Below are positions 52,751-59,944 of a stretch of 64,000 bases of DNA, piece by piece. Source of the DNA: Diaphorobacter sp. HDW4B (GTDB lineage: Bacteria; Pseudomonadota; Gammaproteobacteria; Burkholderiales; Burkholderiaceae_C). The DNA lies in the NCBI RefSeq assembly GCF_011305535.1, contig NZ_CP049905.1, positions 186,001 to 250,000 on the forward strand. Reading direction: 5' to 3'. The notes under the pieces were generated by a model. It was given only the letters and a program-made list of their open reading frames with translations, was not told the origin of the DNA and did no database searches. Numbering within the stretch: position 1 is the stretch's first letter; every line of letters begins with the position of its first letter. The position numbers were made by a program, and so were the translations under genes.

Positions 52751-53143
52751 ATGAGCATCAGCACCACTTTGAAGACTTGGGCCAAACGCATCAAACGCGA
52801 TGGTGTGACGCTGTGGTTTGCCGGTAAGCATCCCGGCACGCCTTGGCACGCCAAAGCCCTGGGGCTGTTCGTGGTGGCCTATGCCCTGAGTCCCATCGAC
52901 TTGATTCCAGATTTCATCCCTGTGCTGGGTTATCTGGATGATGTGATTCTGTTGCCTGTGTTGATCTGGTTGACCGTCAAGCTGCTGCCGGCCGATGTTC
53001 TGGCGGAGTGCCGCGTGCAGGCCGATGAGTGGATGCGAACGGAAGGGGCCAAGCCACGGAGCCGATTAGGGGCAGTGGTGATCGTGTGTTTATGGCTGGC
53101 GGTGGGGGTCGCATTGTGGTTTTGGCTCAGGCCGCATCTGTAG
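52751..53143 (+). CDS. YkvA/DUF1232 family membrane protein
   Basis: A 130-residue protein. The DUF1232 core is WHAKALGLFVVAYALSPIDL followed by IPDFIPVLGYLDDVILLPVL. It has two to three hydrophobic segments and a C-terminal span (VVIVCLWLAVGVALWFW). Start ATG 52751 gives the typical N-terminus. YkvA proteins are widespread in conjugative elements and chromosomes with no established biochemical role. Confidence 0.88.
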   Translation: MSISTTLKTWAKRIKRDGVTLWFAGKHPGTPWHAKALGLFVVAYALSPIDLIPDFIPVLGYLDDVILLPVLIWLTVKLLPADVLAECRVQADEWMRTEGAKPRSRLGAVVIVCLWLAVGVALWFWLRPHL

Positions 53144-53946
53144 GCAGTCTTTGATTGGATTGGGCGTGTCGGCACAAGGTGCCGCCGGGCTATTGGGCTG
53201 CGCCCCGCGCCGACTTCGCCGTCACGGCCATTCGGCGGCTATCCCTCACGCCTTCGCGCCTGTGGCGCTGCGCACTTCGCTTGCCTCCAGGGGATCAGCG
53301 CCAGGCCCATCCCCGCCGCGCGATGCTTGGCGCCCCTATGGGAGCGCCGAACCGGCTGACACCGGATCGGCCGGGCCAGTGCCCCGCCGCAATGGTCAGG
53401 CTACGGCGGATACGCCGTGGCTTGCTGCGGCAGGTTGTGTGAATGCGTGCCGTCCTCGACGCTGGTGGGTCTCACCCATCACGTCACGAAGGACAGTTCA
53501 CGGACACGATACCCGGCCTCGCCATGGAGCCTTCATCCCACCGTTCAAGCACAGCGCCGCAAGGTGCGGCGAGGCGTTCTCACCCTGGTCGGTTGGGCGT
53601 GGCGCTTGCCCGTGTCAGGGGCGTGCCAGTGCAGCCTTCATGCGGGGATGCCGAGTCGGCCCTGTCTCCTTTCGGAGTGATTCGGCCCAGGGCGTCCTTG
53701 TGTTGTTGTGAATCCTGGCAGGGGCGCGGCTGCGCCTCGGGCTTCATGGCTGCAACCGTACGGCGAAAACAATTTCCCCTGCTTTGTCACTGCGTTCGGC
53801 GCATTCCTCGCGGGCCAAATTGTTTTCTCCTTCCGGTTCTCCACTGCGTTGCGACCGCAGGCGGTGCAGCCCGCACGTCCCCCGCCGGCCGGATCACAAC
53901 AAGGACGCGATGGGCGCGAACCTTGTTCAACCGAAAGGAAAACATC
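53144..53946. other. Gene-free 800-bp leader of the DUF736 gene
   Basis: I find no supportable gene here; open frames on both strands are GC-driven. The right part holds a long-range inverted repeat, GAAAACAATTT (53765-53775) and AAATTGTTTTC (53817-53827), about 120 bp upstream of the DUF736 start. These are the only AT-rich arms in an otherwise GC-rich stretch. A structured leader or protein-binding site is possible. Confidence 0.5.
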
Positions 53947-54261
53947 ATGGCCAACATCGGCACCTTCACCGCAGACAAAGACGGCTTCGCCGGCACGCTT
54001 CGCACCCTGACGCTCAACGTCAAGGCCAAGCTCGTTCCCAACGATAAGGGCGGCAACGAGAACGCCCCAGACTTCCGTATCCAGGCCGCTGGCTACGACG
54101 TGGGCGCGGGCTGGCGGAAAACCAGCGAGGCCGGCCGAGCCTACGTGTCCTGCACCCTCGATGACCCATCGTTCCCGGCAACGGTCTATGCCCGCCTGAT
54201 CGAGGGTGAGAACGGCACGCACGACCTGATCTGGTCGCGTAACAAACCGCAGGCGGCCTGA
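53947..54261 (+). CDS. DUF736 domain protein
   Basis: A 104-residue protein. The family core is seen as [38 protein letters not shown] and a C-terminal [27 protein letters not shown] precedes the ATG. It is a standard backbone gene of Tn4371-like and other integrative elements, with no known function. A terminator and then the remnant end of the cassette array follow directly. Confidence 0.9.
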   Translation: MANIGTFTADKDGFAGTLRTLTLNVKAKLVPNDKGGNENAPDFRIQAAGYDVGAGWRKTSEAGRAYVSCTLDDPSFPATVYARLIEGENGTHDLIWSRNKPQAA

Positions 54262-54270
54262 TGACCGCAG

Positions 54271-54298
54271 CGCCCCACCCGTTGCGGCGGGGCGTTTT
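54271..54298 (+). terminator. Terminator after the DUF736 gene
   Basis: CGCCCC (54271-54276) pairs with GGGGCG (54289-54294), followed by TTTT (54295-54298), 10 bp after the stop codon. Confidence 0.65.
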
Positions 54299-54367
54299 CC
54301 GGGTTTCCTTCAGGCTCTGCGGCCTGTGCGCGTCACGGCTGGGCGGAGCGTCCCCTGCATGGAAGGG

Positions 54368-54943
54368 TTAGAGCGTCGCCCCCTTTACAACCCGGAGTTG
54401 AAATACGTGCCGACGCGTACCAGCACGCCCGACTTCGTGAAACCCCGCAGCCTCGAACGTGGGAACAAAACCCATGAACCGATAGCTCGGCGACTCCGGG
54501 TCCACGGGATAGGCTTCCACCATCGAGGCGCCTCGGGATTGGGCAAAGTCCACGGCGGCGGCAATGAGGCGTTGGGTGAAGCCTTGGCCGCGCAGCCTGC
54601 GCACCACGAAGAAACAAGCGATCGACCAAATGCCCTCGTCGGAACCACCGTCCTCCACCAGCCGACGATAGGTCGATCGAGGCGCCACCGAGCACCATGC
54701 GACGGGTTCTTCATCCAGGTAGCCCAGCAATCCCACCGTCGTTCCAGCAGCGATGCGCTGGGCCATCGCTGCTTTGCGGCTGGCCCCGTCCGTAAGCTTT
54801 GCCTCCACGGGCGTTGCGCGCCAGACCATGCACCAACACGACTTGGGGCTGCCCCGACATTCAAAAAGCTTCTCGAAGTCAGTCCACCGGTCGGCGGTCA
54901 CTTCTCGGAAGACGATGCGGTCCATTGCGGATGCTTCAGTCAT
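54368..54943 (-). CDS. GNAT family N-acetyltransferase (cassette gene)
   Basis: About 191 residues. The GNAT acetyl-CoA-binding signature is VVRRLRGQGFTQRLIAAAVD, following EEPVAWCSVAPRSTY. The start at 54943 lies 6 bp inside the neighbouring attC (54949-55017), exactly where a cassette gene should begin; MDRIVFREV at 54925 is an alternative. The acceptor substrate is unknown and resistance cannot be assumed. Its own attC looks truncated: a CTCTAAC core overlaps the stop codon, but no matching R' site is found before the DUF736 terminator. Confidence 0.85.
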   Translation of the reverse strand: MTEASAMDRIVFREVTADRWTDFEKLFECRGSPKSCWCMVWRATPVEAKLTDGASRKAAMAQRIAAGTTVGLLGYLDEEPVAWCSVAPRSTYRRLVEDGGSDEGIWSIACFFVVRRLRGQGFTQRLIAAAVDFAQSRGASMVEAYPVDPESPSYRFMGFVPTFEAAGFHEVGRAGTRRHVFQLRVVKGATL

Positions 54944-54948
54944 GCAAC

Positions 54949-55017
54949 GCCCAACGCCCGCGCTCACCGGCGGGCCGAGCAACGCGAAGCGCGTCCGAGT
55001 GCAGCGCGTTGTTAGGC
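54949..55017 (-). other. attC recombination site (cassette array)
   Basis: The two core sites are perfect to consensus: RYYYAAC as GCCCAAC (54949-54955) and GTTRRRY as GTTAGGC (55011-55017), 69 bp apart. The internal sequence is imperfectly palindromic (AACGCGAAGCGCG, GCAGCGCGTTGTT). It separates the DHFR-like and GNAT cassettes. Confidence 0.75.
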
Positions 55018-55036
55018 GACATGACTCATCTCCGAG

Positions 55037-55594
55037 TCAGCGCGCGCGCCGGTAGTGCATGGCGACCGCGCCGCAGCGGAGTGGCTTCGCCGAGATCAAT
55101 TCGAGCCGTCGCGTGCTGGGCAGCCCGCTCTCGTACAGGGTCGGGCCGTGACCGGCGATCCTGGGATGGACGAGGAATTTGTACTCGTCGATCAGATCCA
55201 GCCGGTCCAACTCGGCCGCGAGCTTGCCGCTACCGAGGAGTACGCCGTCCGGAGTCGCGTCCTTGGGCTTCTGTACGCCCGTGCGCAGGTCGTTGGCGAT
55301 GTGATGGCTGTTGGTCCACAGGAAGTCCTCTCGCGTAGAGGACACCACGTACTTCGGCTTGGCCTCCAACTTGAGCGCCCACGCGCGCATTGCCGGCGGT
55401 GCCTCTGCGTCACCGCGGGCGACCGCTGGCCAATAGCTCTCCATCATCTCGTAGGTGATGCGGCCCCACAGCATCGCCCCGCACTCGTCCATGAGGCGGG
55501 TGAAGAAGGCGTGTGTCTCGTCGTCGGCGATTCCTTCCTGGTGGTCGACACAGCCGTCCAGGGTGACGTTGATACTGAAGGTCAAGAGTCCCAT
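55037..55594 (-). CDS. Dihydrofolate reductase family / RibD C-terminal domain protein (cassette gene)
   Basis: A 185-residue DHFR-superfamily protein (RibD_C type). It has FSINVTLDGCVDHQEGIADD, GAMLWGRITYEMMESYWP, YVVSST, GVLLGSGKLAAELDRLDLID and EYKFLVHPRIAGHGPTLYE. This is the YyaP/YwjB-like branch, not the trimethoprim-resistant dfr enzymes of integrons. NADPH-dependent reductase activity is inferred. Flanked by attC sites, same orientation as the other cassette genes; AACGGAGGA ribosome binding site. Confidence 0.87.
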   Translation of the reverse strand: MGLLTFSINVTLDGCVDHQEGIADDETHAFFTRLMDECGAMLWGRITYEMMESYWPAVARGDAEAPPAMRAWALKLEAKPKYVVSSTREDFLWTNSHHIANDLRTGVQKPKDATPDGVLLGSGKLAAELDRLDLIDEYKFLVHPRIAGHGPTLYESGLPSTRRLELISAKPLRCGAVAMHYRRAR

Positions 55595-55681
55595 GGTGTC
55601 CTCCGTTCGAGATACGCGACGAGCCGCCCGCCGCCTGGCGTCAAGGGCGCGGGCCCAATCGCGAGGTGCTCAGCCTGTGTC

Positions 55682-55701
55682 GCCTAACACGTGAATCAGG
55701 C
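55682..55701 (-). other. Degenerate attC remnant
   Basis: A consensus core, GTTAGGC on the minus strand (GCCTAAC at 55682-55688), is followed 20 bp away by GCCTGAT, a mutated partner core. It stands between the membrane-protein and DHFR-like genes. Too short for a functional full-length attC, so it may be partially deleted. Confidence 0.45.
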
Positions 55702-55702
55702 G

Positions 55703-56107
55703 CTACGGCCATGACGCCCAGCCCCTGAACCGAGCGGCAACGTAGGGTGCGGCCGCCGTGACCAGTAGAACGACGGGCCAGATGTTGCCATCCTTGAACG
55801 TATACGCCTCCAATATGGTGGCCCACGACTTGCCCTGGAACCGGCCGAATGAGAATTCGAAGACGAGGGTGAGAGCCAGCCAGAATACGCCAAGCCCGAT
55901 GAGTTGCGCTGGCCGGGGAGCCCTCAGCCATGGCAAGGCAAGAAAGGTGAGGCTCAGAATCAAGGCGGAAAGCAGCACGCCACTCAGGATGAGTCCTGGT
56001 GCCCTGCCGAGATGAGGGATGAGAGCGCCTTCACGCAGAGCGCCATTGGCAACGGCGCACACGAGAATGACGAGCCAAACGGCGAGTGCTTTTGCGATGA
56101 GAGCCAT
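55703..56107 (-). CDS. Small integral membrane protein of unknown function (cassette gene)
   Basis: About 134 residues with four predicted spans (LAVWLVILVCAVANGAL; LILSGVLLSALILSLTFLAL; LIGLGVFWLALTLVFEFSF; IWPVVLLVTAAAPYVA). Proteins of this size and layout are frequent among integron cassettes. The start ATG 56107 follows the attC end; the longer frame starting at 56140 would put coding sequence inside the attC. No function assignable. Confidence 0.75.
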   Translation of the reverse strand: MALIAKALAVWLVILVCAVANGALREGALIPHLGRAPGLILSGVLLSALILSLTFLALPWLRAPRPAQLIGLGVFWLALTLVFEFSFGRFQGKSWATILEAYTFKDGNIWPVVLLVTAAAPYVAARFRGWASWP

Positions 56108-56112
56108 CACCT

Positions 56113-56182
56113 GTCCAATAGCGTCCAATATTCCATGCAAGGGGCTTGTCGCAGGCAGATCCCTTTGACGTGCGGGTTAGGC
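56113..56182 (-). other. attC-like site
   Basis: On the minus strand it begins with consensus GCCTAAC (56176-56182), overlapping the stop of the M15 gene, and ends with ATTGGAC (56113-56119), one base off GTTRRRY. The 70-bp span between two cassette genes is right for attC. Confidence 0.55.
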
Positions 56183-56896
56183 ACGTGGGTCACCCTTGGT
56201 CGCTCTTGCAGCGAAAATCATATCCAGCGTGCAACTTCCGTACTGCGCGACGGAATGTCCCTTGCGGTGAGCCCAATACTGATCTCCATAGGAGAAGTGC
56301 CACCACTCATGCTCATAGGCTGCGAAACCTTCGCGTTCCATCAGCTGAGCAAGTTGACTCCGGTTGCACCTAGCGGCCTCCGTTAGTGAGGGACACAACG
56401 GAGCGCAGAGTGCCGGCTCGACCACGGACCAGTCTCGTATTTCCATTCCGTAGTCGAGCACCTTTCCATGGCCGTCTACGATCTCGACATCAACGGCACC
56501 ACCAGTGGAATGAGGCGGCGTGTTCTTTGTTCCATCCCAATGGACAACAGGAGATACGAGGGCCGTCGCTTCGGCGTGTACGGCCTCGGGTGACAGATGC
56601 GGACTTCTCTCCCTGACTCGTCGCTTCTCCTGGTCAAAGAGAAGACTCTGCACTGCTTGGCTGCGAAGTCCCTCGTAAAGCCGCAAACGATATGGCCTCG
56701 GAAGGGCATCCTGGACTTGCAGGAGCCTGCGGTAGACCTCACGACGCAAGAGACAGTAGTCGGGTTCTGTTTCCGGACATTCTGGCGGAGGGCCGAAATG
56801 AATTCCTCCGGCGAGTCGGATATCAACGAGGGGCTCCCCGCACTCTTGAATGGGAATCTCGGCTGGTTTCATTGGTGCGGAGGGGTGCAATCGCAT
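56177..56896 (-). CDS. M15 family D-alanyl-D-alanine dipeptidase-like peptidase (VanX/DdpX type; cassette gene)
   Basis: About 239 residues. The M15D zinc-site motif is HSTGGAVDVEIVD (SxHxxGxAxD) and the second is YEHEWWHFSYGDQ (ExxxH with the catalytic Glu). The RLYEGLRS arginine segment precedes it. VanX/DdpX enzymes cleave D-Ala-D-Ala, for peptidoglycan recycling or glycopeptide response; in a cassette of a Gram-negative a resistance role is unlikely. Start uncertain: ATG 56896 or 56872; the frame also opens with TTG at 56905. Confidence 0.88.
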   Translation of the reverse strand: MRLHPSAPMKPAEIPIQECGEPLVDIRLAGGIHFGPPPECPETEPDYCLLRREVYRRLLQVQDALPRPYRLRLYEGLRSQAVQSLLFDQEKRRVRERSPHLSPEAVHAEATALVSPVVHWDGTKNTPPHSTGGAVDVEIVDGHGKVLDYGMEIRDWSVVEPALCAPLCPSLTEAARCNRSQLAQLMEREGFAAYEHEWWHFSYGDQYWAHRKGHSVAQYGSCTLDMIFAARATKGDPRA

Positions 56897-56907
56897 TGCA
56901 GCCAAGG

Positions 56908-56955
56908 GTCTAACGCCGAAGGTCGGTCGCTGGCCTGCCGGAGCGCTTGTTATGC
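56908..56955 (-). other. Short attC-like site
   Basis: On the minus strand it runs from GCATAAC (56949-56955) to a consensus R' GTTAGAC (56908-56914). At 48 bp it is shorter than usual attC sites, but it lies precisely between two same-strand cassette genes. Confidence 0.55.
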
Positions 56956-56983
56956 CGTGCTACCGACGGACGGAAGCCCGTCA

Positions 56984-57379
56984 TTACTTTGCCTGTTGCT
57001 TCGGTTTGTAAATCTTGCTCTGCTTCAGCGCACCTGATTTTTCGAAAACCTTCCATTCGCCAACCTTCTTCCCGTCAATATAGCTGCCCTCATCCCAAAG
57101 CTGCCCATTTTCGTAATAGCGCTTCCAAGGGCCGACTTGTTTACCGTCTGAAAAAGCACCTGCCTGGAGAAACTGACCATTCTCTCGCCACCACTCCCAG
57201 TATCCGTCGAGGTCCCCATTGAGATATGAACCAGCAGCTTTCTTGCCTCCACTCACGTAATAGAATCTCCACTGACCGTGGCGCTTGCCATTTCTGACGC
57301 TGCCCTCGCCGGAGAGCCCACCGTCTGAGAACAACTCTTTGTGTGGTCCATTCAGTGGCGTATTTGCAGACGATTTCAT
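56984..57379 (-). CDS. MORN-repeat / YwqK-like protein (cassette gene)
   Basis: A 131-residue protein made of about five YwqK/MORN-like repeats, for example GKRHGQWRFYYVSGGKKAAG, DGYWEWWRENGQFLQAG, QVGPWKRYYENGQLWDEG and KVGEWKVFEKSGALKQS. Some are annotated as toxin-antitoxin YwqK antitoxins, but without a partner here that is not supported. Distal-most cassette of the array, next to a GTTATGC core. Confidence 0.82.
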   Translation of the reverse strand: MKSSANTPLNGPHKELFSDGGLSGEGSVRNGKRHGQWRFYYVSGGKKAAGSYLNGDLDGYWEWWRENGQFLQAGAFSDGKQVGPWKRYYENGQLWDEGSYIDGKKVGEWKVFEKSGALKQSKIYKPKQQAK

Positions 57380-57407
57380 AGCTCATCCTATCGCGCCGCT
57401 TTTTGCG

Positions 57408-57553
57408 GCATAACGTGAAAGGTAAGCAGCTGGCCTTTGGTCAGTCCGCTTGACCGAAAGGTTCTGCGCCAACAACTGGCGCCTCGGCAAATGCCATCCC
57501 CTGTTCCTGCGATGCCAGGCACCATGCAGAGCGTCTCAGCAACTCGGTCTAAC
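57408..57553 (-). other. Recombination core sites at the proximal end of the cassette array
   Basis: On the minus strand GTTAGAC (57547-57553) and GTTATGC (57408-57414) resemble GTTRRRY crossover sites, the latter directly ahead of the first cassette gene. No integron integrase gene is found nearby, so these mark the boundary between element backbone and array. Confidence 0.4.
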
Positions 57554-57577
57554 CAGTTTGCGCCCGTTCGGCCTGGC

Positions 57578-57868
57578 TCACTGCGCACTGCCTTTCTTTG
57601 TCACCATTTCCAACTCCTGCCGCACCCTCTCCAGCAACGGGTCCGTCCGCCGCAGGTCGCCCGCATAGGCCAGCGTCAGCAGCGTGAGCGGGTGCACCTC
57701 CATGACCTCGCACAGCTCGGCCAGCTTGTTCAAGGTGGGGCTTTTGAGGTCGCGCTCCAGCGAACTCATGTAGGTGCGGCTGGACACGTCCGAGAAGGCC
57801 TCCTGGCTCAGACCCCGTGCCTTTCGGACGGTCTTCAATGCCTCCGACAATGTGTGCTTCTCTGCCAA
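57578..57868 (-). CDS. XRE family helix-turn-helix regulator
   Basis: A 96-residue regulator with a Cro/C1-type HTH: LKTVRKARGLSQEAFSDVSS followed by TYMSSLERDLKSPTLNKLAE. The start codon is TTG at 57868 with AGGGAG upstream. Divergent from DUF2958 copy 2; the shared intergenic region contains repeated CTATAG half-sites. Probably an element-encoded repressor controlling itself and the adjacent leftward or rightward backbone genes. Confidence 0.88.
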   Translation of the reverse strand: MAEKHTLSEALKTVRKARGLSQEAFSDVSSRTYMSSLERDLKSPTLNKLAELCEVMEVHPLTLLTLAYAGDLRRTDPLLERVRQELEMVTKKGSAQ

Positions 57869-57910
57869 CCTTGGATCTCCCTAAAATCCACGATGACATC
57901 CGATTGCGTC

Positions 57911-57931
57911 CTATAGGGCTACAATCTATAG
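57911..57931. promoter_or_regulatory. Paired CTATAG sites between the XRE gene and DUF2958 copy 2
   Basis: CTATAG at 57911-57916 and again at 57926-57931, each palindromic, 15 bp apart, with TACAAT between them that could be a -10 box. The position 43-63 bp upstream of the XRE start suits an autoregulatory operator. Confidence 0.5.
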
Positions 57932-58027
57932 TGTTCATTGCTTGCGGTTCGCCGCTTTTGTGTTTTTACGGGAATCCGCATTTGCGCATTCCCACTGAAG
58001 TACGGAGGCGCATCCGTGGTTTTCTTT

Positions 58028-58071
58028 GAATCCGCCAAAGCGGCTTTGCGCTTTCACGCTTTGGCGGATTC
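58028..58071 (+). promoter_or_regulatory. Perfect 15-bp stem-loop in the leader of DUF2958 copy 2
   Basis: GAATCCGCCAAAGCG (58028-58042) and CGCTTTGGCGGATTC (58057-58071) pair without mismatch around a 14-base loop, ending 19 bp before the start codon at 58091. No T-run follows, so a translational or attenuation role, or a protein-binding site, is more likely than simple termination. Confidence 0.65.
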
Positions 58072-58090
58072 GTGCAATAAGGGGATTGCC

Positions 58091-58438
58091 ATGAATCCAC
58101 TCATCACCGATGAGGAACGTGTGCAACTGCTGGCCCACGGCCAGGCCCGCGCCGCCGACCAGGCGATCGACCCGCTGCCCGTCGTGCGGCTGTTCACGCC
58201 CGACGCCCACGCCACTTGGCTACTGGCTGCGCTCGATCCAGCAGACAGCGACACCGCTTGGGGCGTCATGGATGTGGGCATTGGCATGCCTGAGCTGGGT
58301 CACATCAAGCTGTCCGATTTGGCCTCCGTCGTCGGCCCAAACAAACAACCCGTGATGCGGGATCGTTATTTCCGGGCGGTGCGTCCGCTGTCGGAGTACC
58401 TGCGACTGGCCCAGGAGAACGGTTCCGTCGTCGATTGA
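58091..58438 (+). CDS. DUF2958 domain protein (copy 2)
   Basis: A 115-residue paralogue of the protein at 47736 with the same length and landmarks: MNPLITDEERVQLLAHGQAR, PVVRLFTPDAHATWLLAALD, GIGMPELGHIKLSDLASVVG and DRYFRAVRPLSEYLRLA. Having two DUF2958 genes in one element suggests duplication or different expression timing; the two leaders are unrelated (repeat module versus stem-loop). Function unknown. Confidence 0.88.
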   Translation: MNPLITDEERVQLLAHGQARAADQAIDPLPVVRLFTPDAHATWLLAALDPADSDTAWGVMDVGIGMPELGHIKLSDLASVVGPNKQPVMRDRYFRAVRPLSEYLRLAQENGSVVD

Positions 58439-58719
58439 ACCGTTCGCACCTCGGCCAAGCCGGGCGCATTGAGACTATTTCAGTCTTACTCCAGACCTGT
58501 CCGGTCTGAATCCGTACTCTTGCGTGCAGGCCCTGTGCTTGTGCTGGAAACAGTCACGATCATTCCCGCGTGCTGAGGCACGGTGTGCTGTATCGCATGA
58601 CGTTTCTGAAGTCATGCGGTCGTCGCATTCGGACGGATTTCGCAACACACCGGAGCCAATCGGTCTTGACTGCCAATGGTTACAGCCACCCCCGATTCTG
58701 ATGATGTTTTGACCTTGAT
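58439..58719. other. Gene-free stretch between DUF2958 copy 2 and the DUF2285 gene
   Basis: No supportable gene is seen. The stretch is pyrimidine-rich in places (ATTTCAGTCTTACTCCAGAC), and promoters for the downstream repA-parA-tra block probably lie here. The hairpin at 58720-58778 ends it. Confidence 0.4.
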
Positions 58720-58778
58720 GCGATAGCTCCGCGTTTCTTGCCGTGGCGACGTTCCTGATTCTCTACAGGAGCTATCGC
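58720..58778 (+). promoter_or_regulatory. Stem-loop that would occlude the DUF2285 ribosome binding site
   Basis: GCGATAGCTCC (58720-58730) pairs perfectly with GGAGCTATCGC (58768-58778). The Shine-Dalgarno AGGAG (58767-58771), 8 bases before the ATG at 58780, lies within the 3' arm. Pairing would hide it, a classic layout for translational control. Confidence 0.6.
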
Positions 58779-58779
58779 C

Positions 58780-59553
58780 ATGGTTGATCCACAGCTTTTC
58801 GCACACCACCACGCGCACTGGTATCCCACCGCCGCTTATCTTTACATCCTGGGCCTGGATGCCCTCGCACTGGCTTGGGAGTACCTGCGCAGGCATCCCG
58901 ACTACCGGCTCGACTGGCTGCGCCGGCATCGTCGGCCACGAGCGGCACCACCTGCAGCGCATCGCTGGGGCTTGCGCTTGCTGGAAGACCCGGCCCTGGA
59001 TGCGCGGGACGCGCAACCGACCTGGCTGCCCGGCCATGCTGCCGTGGTGCAGCTCTACGCAGACGCCGATCCGCCCGCCGATGCCACCGTCTTCGCGTTC
59101 TGGGCCGTCCCTGGCCACAAGCAACTGATCCATGACGGCAAGGGGCTGGCGCTGATCGCGCGCAGCCCTGGCCGCTGCCTGCGCTTCGTACTGGCGCCGG
59201 GACTGGAAGATGGCATGGCCGTGGTCTATGCCCGTCGTGGCGGCGCGACCGCGAAGCTGGCGACCGACCTCGCACCCATGGCGCGGCCCCGGCCGCCTCC
59301 TGCCGTATTGCTCGAGTTGCACACCCTGCAGGCGCTCGATGCTGCTCTGGCGGGCGCATCCATGCATCAGATCGCCGAGGGTTTGTTTGGTGAAGATGCG
59401 GCGTCCGATTGGTACGCCGATGGTGGCCTGCGCTCCAAGGTGCGCCGCCTGGTGCATCGCGGCGAGGCGTTGATGCGCGGCGGCTATCGCCACCTAGCAC
59501 AACTTCCACCGCTTGAGAAGGGTCGTTTTGAAGGGGATGCAAATCGACCCTGA
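58780..59553 (+). CDS. DUF2285 domain DNA-binding-like protein
   Basis: A 257-residue protein. The N-terminal region (WYPTAAYLYILGLDALALAW, EYLRRHPDYRLDWLR) is the usual transcriptional-regulator-like part, and the C-terminal DUF2285 domain has LHTLQALDAALAGASMHQIA, ALFGE-like GLFGEDAASDWYADGGLR and VRRLVHRGEALMRGGYRHL. DUF2285 proteins lie directly upstream of the AlpA-like HTH and repA genes in Tn4371-like elements, as here, and are thought to regulate that block. Its ribosome binding site can be sequestered in a hairpin. Confidence 0.9.
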   Translation: MVDPQLFAHHHAHWYPTAAYLYILGLDALALAWEYLRRHPDYRLDWLRRHRRPRAAPPAAHRWGLRLLEDPALDARDAQPTWLPGHAAVVQLYADADPPADATVFAFWAVPGHKQLIHDGKGLALIARSPGRCLRFVLAPGLEDGMAVVYARRGGATAKLATDLAPMARPRPPPAVLLELHTLQALDAALAGASMHQIAEGLFGEDAASDWYADGGLRSKVRRLVHRGEALMRGGYRHLAQLPPLEKGRFEGDANRP

Positions 59554-59636
59554 GCAAGAGGGCTTGGTTTTCTGAGACTGCCTCCATCCGGTTGCGCTGT
59601 GTGGCCGGAGCTTTGAAAGCTATGTAGGTTCATCCC

Positions 59637-59918
59637 ATGCGTCCTGCTCCCTTACGGCCTGCCGCCGCTCCCGCAACTGCCGCTGCGCAGCCGCAGCGCT
59701 ATCTGACCAACGACGAAGCCGCCGACTATCTGCGCCTGTCCCCGCGCACGCTGGAGAAACAGCGCGTGATGGGTGGCGGCCCGAAGTTCCGCAAGTTCGG
59801 ACGGCGCGTCATGTACGCCGTGGCCGACCTCGATGCCTGGGCCGCGGAGCGTAGCTTCGAGAGCACGTCCGATCCCGAGTACGCCGAGCAGCACTCGGCG
59901 GACAGCCGTGCGCGCTGA
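59637..59918 (+). CDS. AlpA-like helix-turn-helix protein
   Basis: A 93-residue MerR/AlpA-type DNA-binding protein. The HTH_17 core is RYLTNDEAADYLRLSPRTLE with FRKFGRRVMYAVADLDAWAA. Small excisionase-like proteins at this place, before repA, are standard in the family and may regulate replication or excision. Separate from repA by 26 bp, so probably one transcript. Confidence 0.87.
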   Translation: MRPAPLRPAAAPATAAAQPQRYLTNDEAADYLRLSPRTLEKQRVMGGGPKFRKFGRRVMYAVADLDAWAAERSFESTSDPEYAEQHSADSRAR

Positions 59919-59944
59919 CCGCTGGAGCGCCGGAGGCCATCGCC

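Noticed and set aside
54368-57379. Antibiotic-resistance calls for the GNAT, DHFR-like and VanX-like cassette genes
   Set aside because: The motifs identify only broad families; none carries features specific to known resistance enzymes.
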